Part shown: piece after piece, positions 16,201 through 23,836 of the stretch
Numbering within the stretch: the stretch's first letter is position 1
How the letters are laid out: each line of letters opens with the position of its first letter
Origin: Lysobacterales bacterium
GTDB taxonomy: Bacteria; Pseudomonadota; Gammaproteobacteria; Xanthomonadales; Marinicellaceae
Length of the DNA: 34,763 nucleotides
Assembly (NCBI GenBank): GCA_027067055.1
Contig: JAMOMK010000083.1
Coordinates: 1 to 34,763, forward strand
Direction: 5' to 3'
The notes under the pieces: model-generated
What the model was told of the DNA's origin: nothing
Seen by the model: only the letters and a program-made list of their open reading frames with translations
The model's database searches: none
Translations under genes and position numbers: made by a program

Positions 16201-18447
16201 GCATCTTTAGCAATTCCGTTACTAGATTCGGATAAGTCGGTTACATTGGTTGCAGATAGCAATGGCTCAGGTGGTGCAAGCCCAAGTGAAGTGTTGGAAT
16301 ACACTATAGTGGTAACCAATACAGGTGCAGGTGATGCAAACAATGTAACAGTTGTTGATGCACCAGATGCCAATGTAACATTGAATATTGGCTCAGTAAC
16401 AACAACAATTGGTGTGGTATCGATTGGTAATGGTGTTGGTGATGCAATAGTTGATGTGGCAGTAGGCACAATACCTGCTGGCGGCTCAGTGACTATCGTT
16501 TACCGAGTAACCATTAATGACCCACTTGCTGATGGTGTAACAGATTTAGTCAATCAAGGTTTGATTGAATCAGATGAAACCCCAGATTTGAATACTGATG
16601 ACCCAACTACAATGCCAAATGATGACCCAACCATCATTGCAGTTGATGCAGCTCCAGACTTGCTTGTAACCAAAACAGATGGTGGAATTTCAACCACTGA
16701 AGGTGGGATTGTGGTTTATACAATTAGCTACAGCAATATCGGCACCCAAGATGCTACAGGCGTTGTGATTACTGAAACAGTTCCTGCCAATAGTGTCTTT
16801 AATGCAGCCAGCAGTACAGGTGTTTGGAGTTGTGCTGATGGCAGTCCTGCTGGAACGGTTTGTACGCAGACTGTTGGCAATGTTAATGCAGGAGACCCTG
16901 TTGCCACAACCGACTTTGCTGTAACAGTTGATGACCCAATTGCCAGTGGAGAAACAGAGTTATTAAATAATGTCAGTATTGTGGATGATGGTAACAACGG
17001 AGTGGACTTAGATCCTACTAATAACGATGATGCAGATAATACTCCATTTTCAGTTATTCCTGATTTACAGATTATTAAAGATGATAATATCACCTCAATC
17101 TTGCCAGGTGGCAGTATTATTTATACATTAACTTATACAAATGTAGGTGGTCAAAATGCCACAGGCGTTGTTATATCAGAAACCGTTCCTGCTAACACAA
17201 CCTTTGATGCCGGTGCTAGTGATGCCGCTTGGGTTTGTACAGGAGTCACGCCAGGCAGTACTTGTACCTTAGCACTTGGAACAGTATTAGGAAGTGGTGG
17301 TACAGGCAGCGTGGTTTTTGTTGTTACCGTAGATGATCCAATACCTATGGGTGTTGCAGGCGTTACCAATACGGCAGCGATAGCAGATGATGGAGCCAAT
17401 GGTGTCGATCCAACACCAGCTGACAATACATCAACACATGATACTCCAGTTAATGCAGCACCAGATTTGTTTGTTACTAAATCTGACGGCGGCATAACTG
17501 CAGGGCCAGGTCAAACTATTGTTTATACATTGAGTTTTGGCAATATTGGTAATCAAGGTGCGGCAAATGTTATTCTTAATGAAATAGTGCCAGCAAATTC
17601 AACATTTAATGCCGGTGCAAGTGCGGTCGGTTGGGTGTGTGCAGGTGGTGCGATAACAGCAGGTACAGCGTGTCAATTTAACTTAGGTACATTAAACATC
17701 GGCGATACAGGAACCGTAACCTTTGCTGTTGATATAGATGATCCATTGGCAACAGGTGTTAATCAAATTGTGAATACTGTGGTTATCGGTGATGATGGAG
17801 CAAATGGTGCAGATACTGACCCATCAAACAATACTGGAGTTGATGATACATCCTTGCTTCTTCTTCCTCCAGTAGGCTTGAAGTTAGGTGAGTTTGATGC
17901 TAATGATAGCAGACTCATTCATTGGACTATTTGGTGGTTTAACCCAAATAATACAGCTGATTTACCAGTATTTATCTTTGATGATATTCCTGCAAATACT
18001 CAGTATGTAACAGGTTCTGCTAGTTGTGCGGTAGATGGGTCAAGTACCTGTGCAGCTCCTGTATACAATGCATTATTGAATCGTCTTGAAATAACAGCTC
18101 TATTAGGTTCTGATTTTGGAGCTCCGGCAAATTCTACACCGCCAACTTTAAACAATGAGATTGTTATAACTTTCTCTACTCGTGTACTAGGCTCAGGTGG
18201 AATAGTCGTTGAAAACCAAGCTTTTGCTAACTGGGATGAAAACAATGACGGTGACCCAATGGATGACGCTAACAATGGTCAAGGACCAATCCCAACAGAT
18301 GATCCATTAACGGCAGACCCATCTGACCCAACAAGATTATCTATGGTGTTTAATATTCCAGCTATAAGTCTATGGTCATTAATTGCATTGATTGGTGGTA
18401 TATTTTTAGTGTTTGGATTTAAAAGAAGGAAAAATAAGTTATACTAG
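10219..18447 (+). CDS. Giant DUF11-repeat surface protein with IPTL-CTERM-like anchor
   Basis: The 2742-residue protein has a long signal peptide (about residues 1-32, ending LVHAQ). An N-terminal domain of about 160 residues precedes some 16-17 Ig-like repeats of the DUF11 / isopeptide-forming fimbrial type, from about residue 191 to 2560. Repeat starts read L-x-x-x-K-x, as in LTINKTVSPATADAGDTVSY, followed by NTG...VxDxLP. Between residues 812 and about 1800, two repeat types alternate with a 300-residue period. The last three units end in Asp/Asn-rich loops (DDGNNGVDLDP type). The tail from residue 2713 (IPAISLWSLIALIGG, then KRRK) matches the IPTL-CTERM layout. It is probably exported by Sec and anchored or sorted at the envelope as an adhesin or stalk. 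Promoter at 10093 and terminator at 18471 make it monocistronic. Confidence 0.88.
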   Translation: MNHKTIVGFFANKINITSIFLVLMFSQLVHAQVPSVSPIANQNEFPGESFCIDAPIVNTGPPGFGPYLQLIVPAGLIFDSSSLFGGAVTVTNLGPFPAAPGNQLTDTIISQPVTGIEGDTLILLQPPIGSVVAGGPDLDIEICFTIDAAAPVNVPLNVSITPVYEFGDTPTGDNGPIIGAATNFAVTPILVEFRKLDTAPEDERPPGTTAWPVTYSLVADVATGNTINNIVVSDVLPANFLIDLGSISITGNGVACVSSVVAGTLSVTCNSVTGTGADDIVIEYTGHYQDVLDEATCDSTLATNTATFDGEFGGTAITQLTDTRVVQIEHLSIQKSASPTPPATVTPGATVTFSLSIQLSEFADANSLQLQDILADGYTFVPGSEAFTGGAITATVTDNAPSPGETTLDFDVTAVTGNIAGGTGYILSYQATVDSFYNNGDSLLASDSLANNITATYSLTQGAANCTDTSSARTVISPVAISKELITAGPYQPGDVVTYRLSMSVPSGDTNNVVFTDFFPLPVFVATTINTNTNLGANPDISLSATDTLGLTPTSITVDAATNSLVITWPNISTAAAQVLSVEVNVAVTTEPFADNLSLSNLLQVSTENTGAITATDVTPVLIQVRSPELVLTKGVSASDQGTIMPAPAVLPVNGNLVDGDAGDSISFTITLENQGGAPAHDVIITDPAVAELTACATTSIVDGTGAALAVGGTLTTGLTLTNPLAANDGTLGAPYAADTALVTFSCTLAANVAAGSVVTNTASAVFASTNGGTTFSPVNDIATVTILNPLIVKTILSTAPNADGDDSTVTIGETIQYQVVMTIPEGVTPVSSLVDTLDAGLLFQSFDSITAVAGVTTSHVGSFPGVLAAATGIGTATATFPFDDITNTNNDNATVDTIIITYTVVVDDVLANSNGQLRNNSATLSYTGGSETGTAPNVTIQEPNLTINKTVSPATADAGDTVSYTIVVTNTGPTTAYGSTVSDALTSPFLNLTSGTVTTTQGVVTTGNTGGDTTVAVNVGDVAAGVTVTITFDVVLDASTPSGASIVNTGSIDGYSSLPGGNGRTYGPTTDTATVTGIAAIVTKSTLSATSTEQSGGVSGQGNGALVDLTIGEEVTFEIVATLAEGVSPSVVITDTLPNNATGHMDVTGFNIVSIGANLTPTTAAPADSNPATNILALDFGSVTNVVDNVVNADDQIVIQITAIVVDAGVNSGLEVLTNNVMVQYNGGLNASASSDIEVVEPRMTVNKTGSTTTADAGDTITFTITVENLSANNSQANAFDVDLADIIPADYTYVAASLTLVSGPAADVGTLIENAGTIQAHWTQFDLAQSAVITYQVTVNNSIAPQQVVINTAQINWSSMPGANANERAGSVSESHSVTMSAPGLVKTVFTTSEASSGTAINGVEEDIVIGETVTYRFTVTIPEGTSAAAAVTDQLPTVSTIMDVVSSQIVSIGGQLSFTPATVVVGQAGFASDNDGDTYNDSVDWALGDVFNMPDGLNDSNDQIVFEVVAMLVDEPVNQNGGNDIVNTATFVTGLISSSDTALIDIIEPIINVTKATVPNAITADAGDILDYQITITHDAASNADAFNFTVTDVLPVPGTIWLGFTSSTCGAVTTDASVVPNVVFTFDELLVANGSCVINYQVTVDASVNPTETYQNTVTASYQSTDVPNAETRTSSDMDSASFITPDPAIIKVSAGSSLGDTGTMVQDGLLSDLAIGEEIDFTLTVIFPEGVTTNAVVVDSLPILVSGGILEAVSASVDSIGASLTSTLPGIPALSNVDADAYDDTITFDFGTVVNIPDGIVDGNDQIIITVTARVVDEAVNVNLDTLTNTAVFTYGVGTMLSDTSDVEIVEPILALAKSMGPMVDGLIPVTLTFTNTGTAPAYDITIEDIFDTNIWDVATIAAVTTPTGYIFASTAGPGANQQTVSYTTINSATDFIAAGATQVFTFNIALRTDIVPPATLNNTATVTEVSSLPGANPNQRDLSDIVANASLAIPLLDSDKSVTLVADSNGSGGASPSEVLEYTIVVTNTGAGDANNVTVVDAPDANVTLNIGSVTTTIGVVSIGNGVGDAIVDVAVGTIPAGGSVTIVYRVTINDPLADGVTDLVNQGLIESDETPDLNTDDPTTMPNDDPTIIAVDAAPDLLVTKTDGGISTTEGGIVVYTISYSNIGTQDATGVVITETVPANSVFNAASSTGVWSCADGSPAGTVCTQTVGNVNAGDPVATTDFAVTVDDPIASGETELLNNVSIVDDGNNGVDLDPTNNDDADNTPFSVIPDLQIIKDDNITSILPGGSIIYTLTYTNVGGQNATGVVISETVPANTTFDAGASDAAWVCTGVTPGSTCTLALGTVLGSGGTGSVVFVVTVDDPIPMGVAGVTNTAAIADDGANGVDPTPADNTSTHDTPVNAAPDLFVTKSDGGITAGPGQTIVYTLSFGNIGNQGAANVILNEIVPANSTFNAGASAVGWVCAGGAITAGTACQFNLGTLNIGDTGTVTFAVDIDDPLATGVNQIVNTVVIGDDGANGADTDPSNNTGVDDTSLLLLPPVGLKLGEFDANDSRLIHWTIWWFNPNNTADLPVFIFDDIPANTQYVTGSASCAVDGSSTCAAPVYNALLNRLEITALLGSDFGAPANSTPPTLNNEIVITFSTRVLGSGGIVVENQAFANWDENNDGDPMDDANNGQGPIPTDDPLTADPSDPTRLSMVFNIPAISLWSLIALIGGIFLVFGFKRRKNKLY
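12652..15700 (+). repeat. About 900-bp super-repeat inside the DUF11 gene
   Basis: The block encoding I-G-E-[ETI]-[VI]...PEG recurs at 12652, 13552 and 14452, exactly 900 bp apart, and again at 15376 (924 bp on). The interleaved ADAGD block recurs at 13087, 13984 and 14917. Each super-unit encodes two Ig-like domains of different subtype. DNA identity between units is clearly partial, so the duplication is old or under diversifying pressure. Confidence 0.8.
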
Positions 18448-18470
18448 ATTGGTGTATAACCTTTAACATG

Positions 18471-18505
18471 AAACAAAGCCCAACCCAAGTGTTGGGTTTT
18501 GTTTT
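18471..18505 (+). terminator. Rho-independent terminator of the DUF11 gene, or leader hairpin of the decarboxylase
   Basis: AAACAAAGCCCAAC (18471-18484) pairs with GTTGGGTTTTGTTT (18491-18504), with one G-U, around a 6-nt loop, and a T-rich right arm follows. It starts 23 bp after the DUF11 stop and ends 9 bp before the next gene's ATG. Confidence 0.85.
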
Positions 18506-18513
18506 ATTAACTT

Positions 18514-19932
18514 ATGAAAAACTACCCCAAATTACAACAAGCATATGATTTTAATCACTTTGAAAAACAAGGCAAAGACCTTATTTCACAACTAAGCAAA
18601 CACCTAAGAAACTCACAGCTTAATAATGCTCAATCTAATAACTGGTTAGAACCTAAAGATGAGTTAAGTTTTTGGCAAAACTACCAATTTAAAAATACAA
18701 CAACTTTTGTTGATGATTTATTGCAACATTCTATTCATTTACACAACCCCAAATACATGGGCCATCAAGTGTCTGTTCCCGCACCATTATCTGCATTAAC
18801 TAATCTAATAAGTGGGTTACTCAATAATGGCATGGCAGTCTACGAAATGGGGCAAGCAGGCACTGCGATTGAGCGTGTTGTGGTTGAACTATTTTGCCAA
18901 ACCCTTGGATACGACTATAAGGCTAATGGTGTCATGACATCAGGTGGAACATTAGCCAACTTAACGGCATTATTAGCTGCTAGACAAGCGATAAAAGATA
19001 CCGATGTATGGCAACAGGGCTGTCAACAAAAATTAGCAGTTCTAGTATCGGATCAAGCACACTATTCTATTGACCGTGCTGCACGAGTGATGGGGTTAGG
19101 CAATGATGGAGTTATATTAGTGCCGACAAAGGATGATTTTTCCATGGATATTGATGCCATGAAAAAATCATATCAAGACACTATTGATGCTGGATTTAAA
19201 GTGATTGCAATTGTTGGAAGTGCCTGTTCAACTGCAACAGGTATCTACGATGATTTAACAGCTATTGGGAGGTTTTGCCAACAGCAAAAAACATGGTTTC
19301 ATGTCGATGGTGCTCATGGAGGTGCAGCAATTTTTTCCTCAAAATATAAAAAACTATTAAAAGGAATAGAGGCTGCTGATTCGGTGATTATCGACACACA
19401 TAAAATGATGCTGACACCAGCCTTGTCAACTGTGGTCTTATTCAAAGACAAGAAAAGTGGCAGTCAAACATTTCACCAAAAAGCCCAGTACTTGTTTGAG
19501 GACAATGCCATAGAAGAGCAATGGTATAACGGTGGATTGCGAACATTTGAATGCACTAAGCTTATGATGTGCTTGAAATTTTATATCTTATGGAAAACTT
19601 ACGGCGTTGAAGTCTTTGAAGAAAATGTAGACTGTTTATATGGCTTAGGTGAAACTTTTGCAGAGCTGGTTAATCAACATAAAGATTTTGAATTGGCACT
19701 TAATCCACAAAGCAATATTGTTTGCTTTCGTTATTTAAAAGAGGGTTGCAATGAACAACAACTCAATGAATTAAACAAAAAAATCAGGCAAAAACTTTTA
19801 GAAGACAGCGAATTTTATATCGTGCAAACAGTGCTTAATGAAACTCATTATTTGCGAGTTACGCTAATGAACCCCATGACAACAGAGGTTCATTTACATA
19901 GCTTACTTAAAAAAATAAGCTTATTTACGTAG
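18514..19932 (+). CDS. PLP-dependent group II amino-acid decarboxylase
   Basis: The 472-residue protein has the aspartate/glutamate/diaminobutyrate decarboxylase fold. NPKYMGHQVSVPAPLSALTN and MTSGGTLANLTALLAARQ (phosphate-binding region) precede HVDGAHGG, with D265 for the pyridine nitrogen. IDTHKMM supplies the Schiff-base lysine K297, and LRTFECTKLMMCLKFY follows. It removes the alpha-carboxyl of an amino acid in the cytoplasm; the substrate (2,4-diaminobutyrate, aspartate, glutamate or an aromatic amino acid) cannot be chosen from the sequence. The ATG lies 9 bp after a terminator-like hairpin, without a ribosome-binding site. The next Met is about residue 84, inside the conserved fold, so the start stands. 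Its 3' end overlaps the acyl-CoA ligase by 12 bp on the opposite strand. Confidence 0.85.
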   Translation: MKNYPKLQQAYDFNHFEKQGKDLISQLSKHLRNSQLNNAQSNNWLEPKDELSFWQNYQFKNTTTFVDDLLQHSIHLHNPKYMGHQVSVPAPLSALTNLISGLLNNGMAVYEMGQAGTAIERVVVELFCQTLGYDYKANGVMTSGGTLANLTALLAARQAIKDTDVWQQGCQQKLAVLVSDQAHYSIDRAARVMGLGNDGVILVPTKDDFSMDIDAMKKSYQDTIDAGFKVIAIVGSACSTATGIYDDLTAIGRFCQQQKTWFHVDGAHGGAAIFSSKYKKLLKGIEAADSVIIDTHKMMLTPALSTVVLFKDKKSGSQTFHQKAQYLFEDNAIEEQWYNGGLRTFECTKLMMCLKFYILWKTYGVEVFEENVDCLYGLGETFAELVNQHKDFELALNPQSNIVCFRYLKEGCNEQQLNELNKKIRQKLLEDSEFYIVQTVLNETHYLRVTLMNPMTTEVHLHSLLKKISLFT

Positions 19933-21465
19933 TTCTTTTTTCAAAATTTTACCAGTTGCACTCATTGGCAAGGCATCAAGGAACTCTATTTCTCTTGGGT
20001 ATTTATAACTGGCAAGCCGTTCTTTAGTAAAATCTTTGAGTTCATTTGCTGTTACTGACATACCATCATTTAATACAACAAAGGCTTTAATTTCCTCACC
20101 AAATTTTTCACTAGCGACACCAATCACAGCAACCAAAGAAACAGCTTCGTGTTGAATCATCACCTCCTCAACTTGACGTGGATAAACATTTAACCCACCA
20201 CGAATAATCATGTCTTTGGTGCGATCAACAATAAAGTAAAAGCCATCCTCATCTTTAATCGCAACATCGCCAGAGTGCAACCAACCATCGGTAATGGTTT
20301 TAGCATTGGCTTGGGGTCGATTGTAATATCCTTTCATTACATTGTGCCCTTTGTAGAGCAATTCGCCTTTTTCACCTTGGACGACTTCATTGCCACTATC
20401 ATCGACCAATTTCACTTGAACGCCCCAAATTGGGGTTCCAATTGAACCTGGTTTATAACCCACATCTGGTTGATTGAATGTGACAACCGGTGAGCCCTCG
20501 CTCATACCGTAGCCTTCTAAAATATCCAGTTCAAAAATTTCTTTAAATTCATCTAGTACATTGACAGGAAGAGCGGCTCCTCCTGAGATTGCCATACGCA
20601 AACTTTTTGCAACTAGGTTTATTTTTTCTTTATCTTCAACGCCATGAATCATGCCCCAATACATAGTTGGAACCCCAACAAAGATATTGATTTTGTGTTT
20701 AATAATTAAATCAGCCGCATCATTGGCATCAAAGCGAGGTAATAAAACACTGTGTACACCTTTATAGACTCCCATATTCATTTGCACGGTCATGGCGAAA
20801 ATATGAAATAAGGGTAAAGTAATCAACTGTGTGTCATTAGGTGTAAATTGCATAAATTCTTGACAAACCATGGCATTCATAACCATATTGCTGTGGGTTA
20901 ATTCAGCACCCTTTGGTTGTCCTGTTGTTCCAGAGGTGTAAACAATAATAGCGGTGTCCTCAGCCGAGGTAGTTAATGCGTCGAATTGGTTTGATTCTTT
21001 ACTCATGACTTGTGTCAGAGTTAATGTGTCAGTAAACGTTGAGGTATCAGCTGGATTGCCCATAATGTGAAAAAATTGTTCACAACAGCTTGAATTGTTA
21101 AAGGCTTCATGACCCATTTTCGCCATGGGTAAATCACGGGTTCCATCAAAACAAAAATATGCCTTAGCATCGGAATTTTCAAGGTGAAACTGAATTTCAT
21201 CGGTTTTTAATAAAACACTTAAAGGGACAACGACACCACCCATTTTTAAAATACCAAAATAAATCATGGGGAAATAAGGTAAGTTTAAACAACTAATGGC
21301 AATTTTGTCACCTTGTTTAAAGCCTTGTTTAACAAGACCATTAGCAATTTGATTAGCAGCAACATTAACTTGTGAAAAAGTAACCGTGGTTTCACCAAAT
21401 GTAAAGGCTGGCTTGTCGGCATATTTCTGTGCGCTGTCGTCTAAAAAAGATGTAATATTAAGCAT
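19921..21465 (-). CDS. Long-chain-fatty-acid--CoA ligase (AMP-forming, ANL superfamily)
   Basis: The 514-residue enzyme activates a carboxylic acid with ATP to an acyl-AMP and then to acyl-CoA. Visible core motifs are IIVYTSGTTGQPKGAELTHSN (A3/P-loop), YGMSEGSPVVTFN (A5), DGWLHSGDVAIKDEDGF (A7), VDRTKDMIIRGGLNVYP (A8) and SATGKILKKELRK at the C-terminus with the catalytic lysine. Length suits the fatty-acid or general acyl-CoA ligase group. There is no signal peptide or ACP domain. The 3' end overlaps the decarboxylase by 12 bp, so the pair may interfere with each other transcriptionally. The chain length of the substrate is not determinable. Confidence 0.85.
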   Translation of the reverse strand: MLNITSFLDDSAQKYADKPAFTFGETTVTFSQVNVAANQIANGLVKQGFKQGDKIAISCLNLPYFPMIYFGILKMGGVVVPLSVLLKTDEIQFHLENSDAKAYFCFDGTRDLPMAKMGHEAFNNSSCCEQFFHIMGNPADTSTFTDTLTLTQVMSKESNQFDALTTSAEDTAIIVYTSGTTGQPKGAELTHSNMVMNAMVCQEFMQFTPNDTQLITLPLFHIFAMTVQMNMGVYKGVHSVLLPRFDANDAADLIIKHKINIFVGVPTMYWGMIHGVEDKEKINLVAKSLRMAISGGAALPVNVLDEFKEIFELDILEGYGMSEGSPVVTFNQPDVGYKPGSIGTPIWGVQVKLVDDSGNEVVQGEKGELLYKGHNVMKGYYNRPQANAKTITDGWLHSGDVAIKDEDGFYFIVDRTKDMIIRGGLNVYPRQVEEVMIQHEAVSLVAVIGVASEKFGEEIKAFVVLNDGMSVTANELKDFTKERLASYKYPREIEFLDALPMSATGKILKKELRK

Positions 21466-21522
21466 TTATTTCCCCACTGGTTTTATCATTAATCATAGGC
21501 AAATAATTTTAACACAAAATGC

Positions 21523-22692
21523 TTATGGTTTTTTAGCTACTGATGGCATTTCTTTAATATATACATCTTGTTTACTGTAAGGAATTTCAATATTGTTTTC
21601 ATTAAATTTCTTGTAGACAGTCATCAGTAAACTATGCGTCACTCGTCCTTTGAGCACGGGTTCGTCAATCCAAACCAACAATTCAAAATCTATACTTGAA
21701 GCACCAAATAAGCGCATGCGAACGCGAGGAGTAGGGGTTTCACAAACGTTCTCGGCTTTTTTACCTATGTCTTCTAAGACTTTCACCACCAAATCCAAAT
21801 CAGTACCATAAGCCACTCCGACTTTTATCCTTAGACGAAACTTTTCCCATCGACCACCACTTTGATTTTTTATTTTAGCATTGCCAATAACGGCATTTGG
21901 CACTGTTATTTCCACATCATCACGGGTAAGAATTCGTGTGGAACGAATGCCAACATTAGTCACCATGCCACGTTCACCAGAATCCAGTACCACAAAATCA
22001 CCCACTTTATAAGGAGTATCTGCAATAATAAAGAAGCCCGAAAACAAGTTAGACAAAGTGTCTTTGGCAGCAAAACCAACAGCAATACCAATAACTCCAG
22101 CCGATGCTAGCCAAGCCGTTGGATTGATTCCCCAAATTAATAAGATGAAATAAGAACCCGCAGCAACAAGAGTAATCTTTCCGATTAAATCAAATAATGG
22201 TACGGTTTTGCGCTGAATCATTTTGAATTTATTGCGCAAATCACTCAAGACTTGCAATAGCAAGTGCAAAATTTTAAAACCACGTGTCATCCACATAAAG
22301 ACGATAAGTGTTAGTATGATACGGACTAAATTGTTTTTAAAACTATCACTGACATTAAGCGTTTTGGTGGCAAGAATAAGAAAGAGATAAAAAACAGTCA
22401 AGAAGGTTGGGCGACGTAATAATTCAATTAATTTGTCATCTACTTGGGTTCGTGTGCGTTTGGTCACTTGAGTGGCACTGCGCATGATAATAAATTGTAC
22501 AATTTTTCCAACGATATAGCCAATACAAGCAATAATTATAAATTTTAGTAGAGGTATGCTTTGTAATTGATGCCAATAAGGCTGAATAAATTCGGGTAAA
22601 TATTCACTAAAATTACCAATTATATTGGTGACTGCTTCGGTCGGATTCTCTGTGGTGATTTTTTCAGCTATGTGCATAAATAATGTTTTCAT
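21523..22692 (-). CDS. MscS-family mechanosensitive ion channel
   Basis: The protein has 389 residues from the ATG at 22692; a second ATG at 22677 is also possible. The N-terminus has about three to five transmembrane helices. The MscS pore helix and beta-domain follow: ASAGVIGIAVGFAAKDTLSNLFSGFFI, then ADTPYKVGDFVVLDSGERGMVTNVGIRSTRI and VPNAVIGNAKIKNQS. The C-terminal domain is the usual alpha/beta mix (VKVLEDIGKKA...MRLFGASSIDFELLVWI). It releases solutes across the inner membrane on hypo-osmotic shock. A TATAAT on this strand (complement of 22699-22704) would start transcription at or next to the 22692 ATG, so the mRNA may be leaderless or translation may start at 22677. It is probably transcribed separately from the ligase gene downstream. 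Confidence 0.88.
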   Translation of the reverse strand: MKTLFMHIAEKITTENPTEAVTNIIGNFSEYLPEFIQPYWHQLQSIPLLKFIIIACIGYIVGKIVQFIIMRSATQVTKRTRTQVDDKLIELLRRPTFLTVFYLFLILATKTLNVSDSFKNNLVRIILTLIVFMWMTRGFKILHLLLQVLSDLRNKFKMIQRKTVPLFDLIGKITLVAAGSYFILLIWGINPTAWLASAGVIGIAVGFAAKDTLSNLFSGFFIIADTPYKVGDFVVLDSGERGMVTNVGIRSTRILTRDDVEITVPNAVIGNAKIKNQSGGRWEKFRLRIKVGVAYGTDLDLVVKVLEDIGKKAENVCETPTPRVRMRLFGASSIDFELLVWIDEPVLKGRVTHSLLMTVYKKFNENNIEIPYSKQDVYIKEMPSVAKKP

Positions 22693-22886
22693 CACTAAAT
22701 TATACAATGAAAAAAAGTATTTTGCTAAATTATTTAAAAAAATACATCCCCGTGTAAATTTGTTTTTTCGTTTTTTTGTTCGGTTGTCAGGTTAAAAACA
22801 TCTGCTAAATTTGCTCTTTCATACAAAATCATTTACTCTACACAATGCATTCAATGTTAGTCTTTAAAACAGGGGTTACGAGAAAA

Positions 22887-23288
22887 ATGAAACTAGTATT
22901 TAACATAATATTTCTTTTGACATTTTCGCAAATAGCGATAAGTGAAAACACTATTTTATGGAAAGTCACGGATGCATCAAATGACAAGACTTCATTTGTT
23001 GTTGGAACTTTCCACCAATTGGGGAATTCATTTGTTGATTCAATTCCAGAAATTAAAGAAGCTCTTTTGAGTTCCGAACTTGCTGTTTTCGAATCGATTG
23101 ACAATATTAATGATACTAGAAAAATGATTCAACGAAGAAAACCATCTCTTGAGATTGAAAAAAGATTAAAGAAACAAGACTTTAAAAAACTTAAAGCAAT
23201 TGCACAAGATTGGAAAGTAGATATATATAAACTAAAACCAATAGAAATCAGATGGAAATTGCAACAAGAATTTCAAAAAATTAAATGA
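22887..23288 (+). pseudogene. TraB/GumN family protein, N-terminal half (split gene)
   Basis: The ATG at 22887 is preferred because MKLVFNIIFLLTFSQIAIS is a signal peptide. An earlier ATG at 22845 would put 14 hydrophilic residues in front of it. The visible part gives 133 residues: ILWKVTDASNDKTSFVVGTFH (the first conserved GxxH block of TraB/GumN), then SELAVFESID, and the helical lead to KLKPIEIRWKLQQEF. The stop TGA (23286-23288) overlaps the ATG of the second half, which is at -1 relative to this frame. Together the two halves make the family's normal length (about 280-300). TraB/GumN is a haem-binding/peptidase-like fold of uncertain activity. It is either a frameshifted pseudogene or a translationally coupled split gene. 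Confidence 0.75.
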
Positions 23289-23734
23289 CTATCAAGCCCA
23301 CCGATGAGTTTGACCATTTTGATAAGTATTTACAATACCTTGCAGAAGAAAATAAAATTAAGATTTTAGGGTTAGAAACAGATAAAATACAATTAAGTTT
23401 AATAGAGAAAGAAAATAAAAACCCTAATTGGAAAAAAGAAAGAAAAAATATTCATGCTTTGATTAAGCAAATGCTAACTGATAAACCGAATATGAATGGC
23501 TGTCGATTTGTGAATCAATATAGAAAGTTTGATATAGAATATGAGTTTGAAAAAGAATGTAAAACCGATGTTCTAATTCTTCAGCGAAATAATGAGTGGA
23601 TGAAAACTATTCCAAATTTATTGAGAAAACAAAATACTTTTATTGCGGTTGGATACTTTCATTTAATGAAAAAATGTGGAATTCTTGAACAACTTAAAAA
23701 CAAGGGATTTACAATAGAGCCAGTGGAGCTATAG
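23285..23734 (+). pseudogene. TraB/GumN family protein, C-terminal half (split gene)
   Basis: The 149-residue frame begins at an ATG overlapping the upstream stop (ATGA). It carries the second half of the TraB/GumN domain: DEFDHFDKYLQYLAEENKIKILGLETDKIQLSLI, whose GLET block is the conserved second motif, and a C-terminal RKQNTFIAVGYFHLMKKCGILEQLKNKGF, where AVGYFHL matches the family's last AVG-x-x-H motif. There is no signal peptide of its own. The codon before the ATG in this frame is TAA. A one-base indel at that point would have created the split, but reinitiation at ATGA could still give both chains. Confidence 0.72.
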
Positions 23735-23836
23735 ACCTTTGCCAACAGGGTTCTAATTAATTACTTGGGTATGCTTTTGAGACTTTTTTACTCACTCCAC
23801 TGATTGTGTAAAGGCCTCTAATATTATGCCGCTGAG

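Noticed and set aside
23270-23290. Programmed -1 frameshift site joining the TraB/GumN halves
   Set aside because: The run CAAAAAATT does not form a heptamer of X-XXY-YYZ type in the zero frame, and the second frame has TAA just before its ATG, so a slip would have to happen exactly at the AAA-TGA codons. Reinitiation or mutation is simpler.
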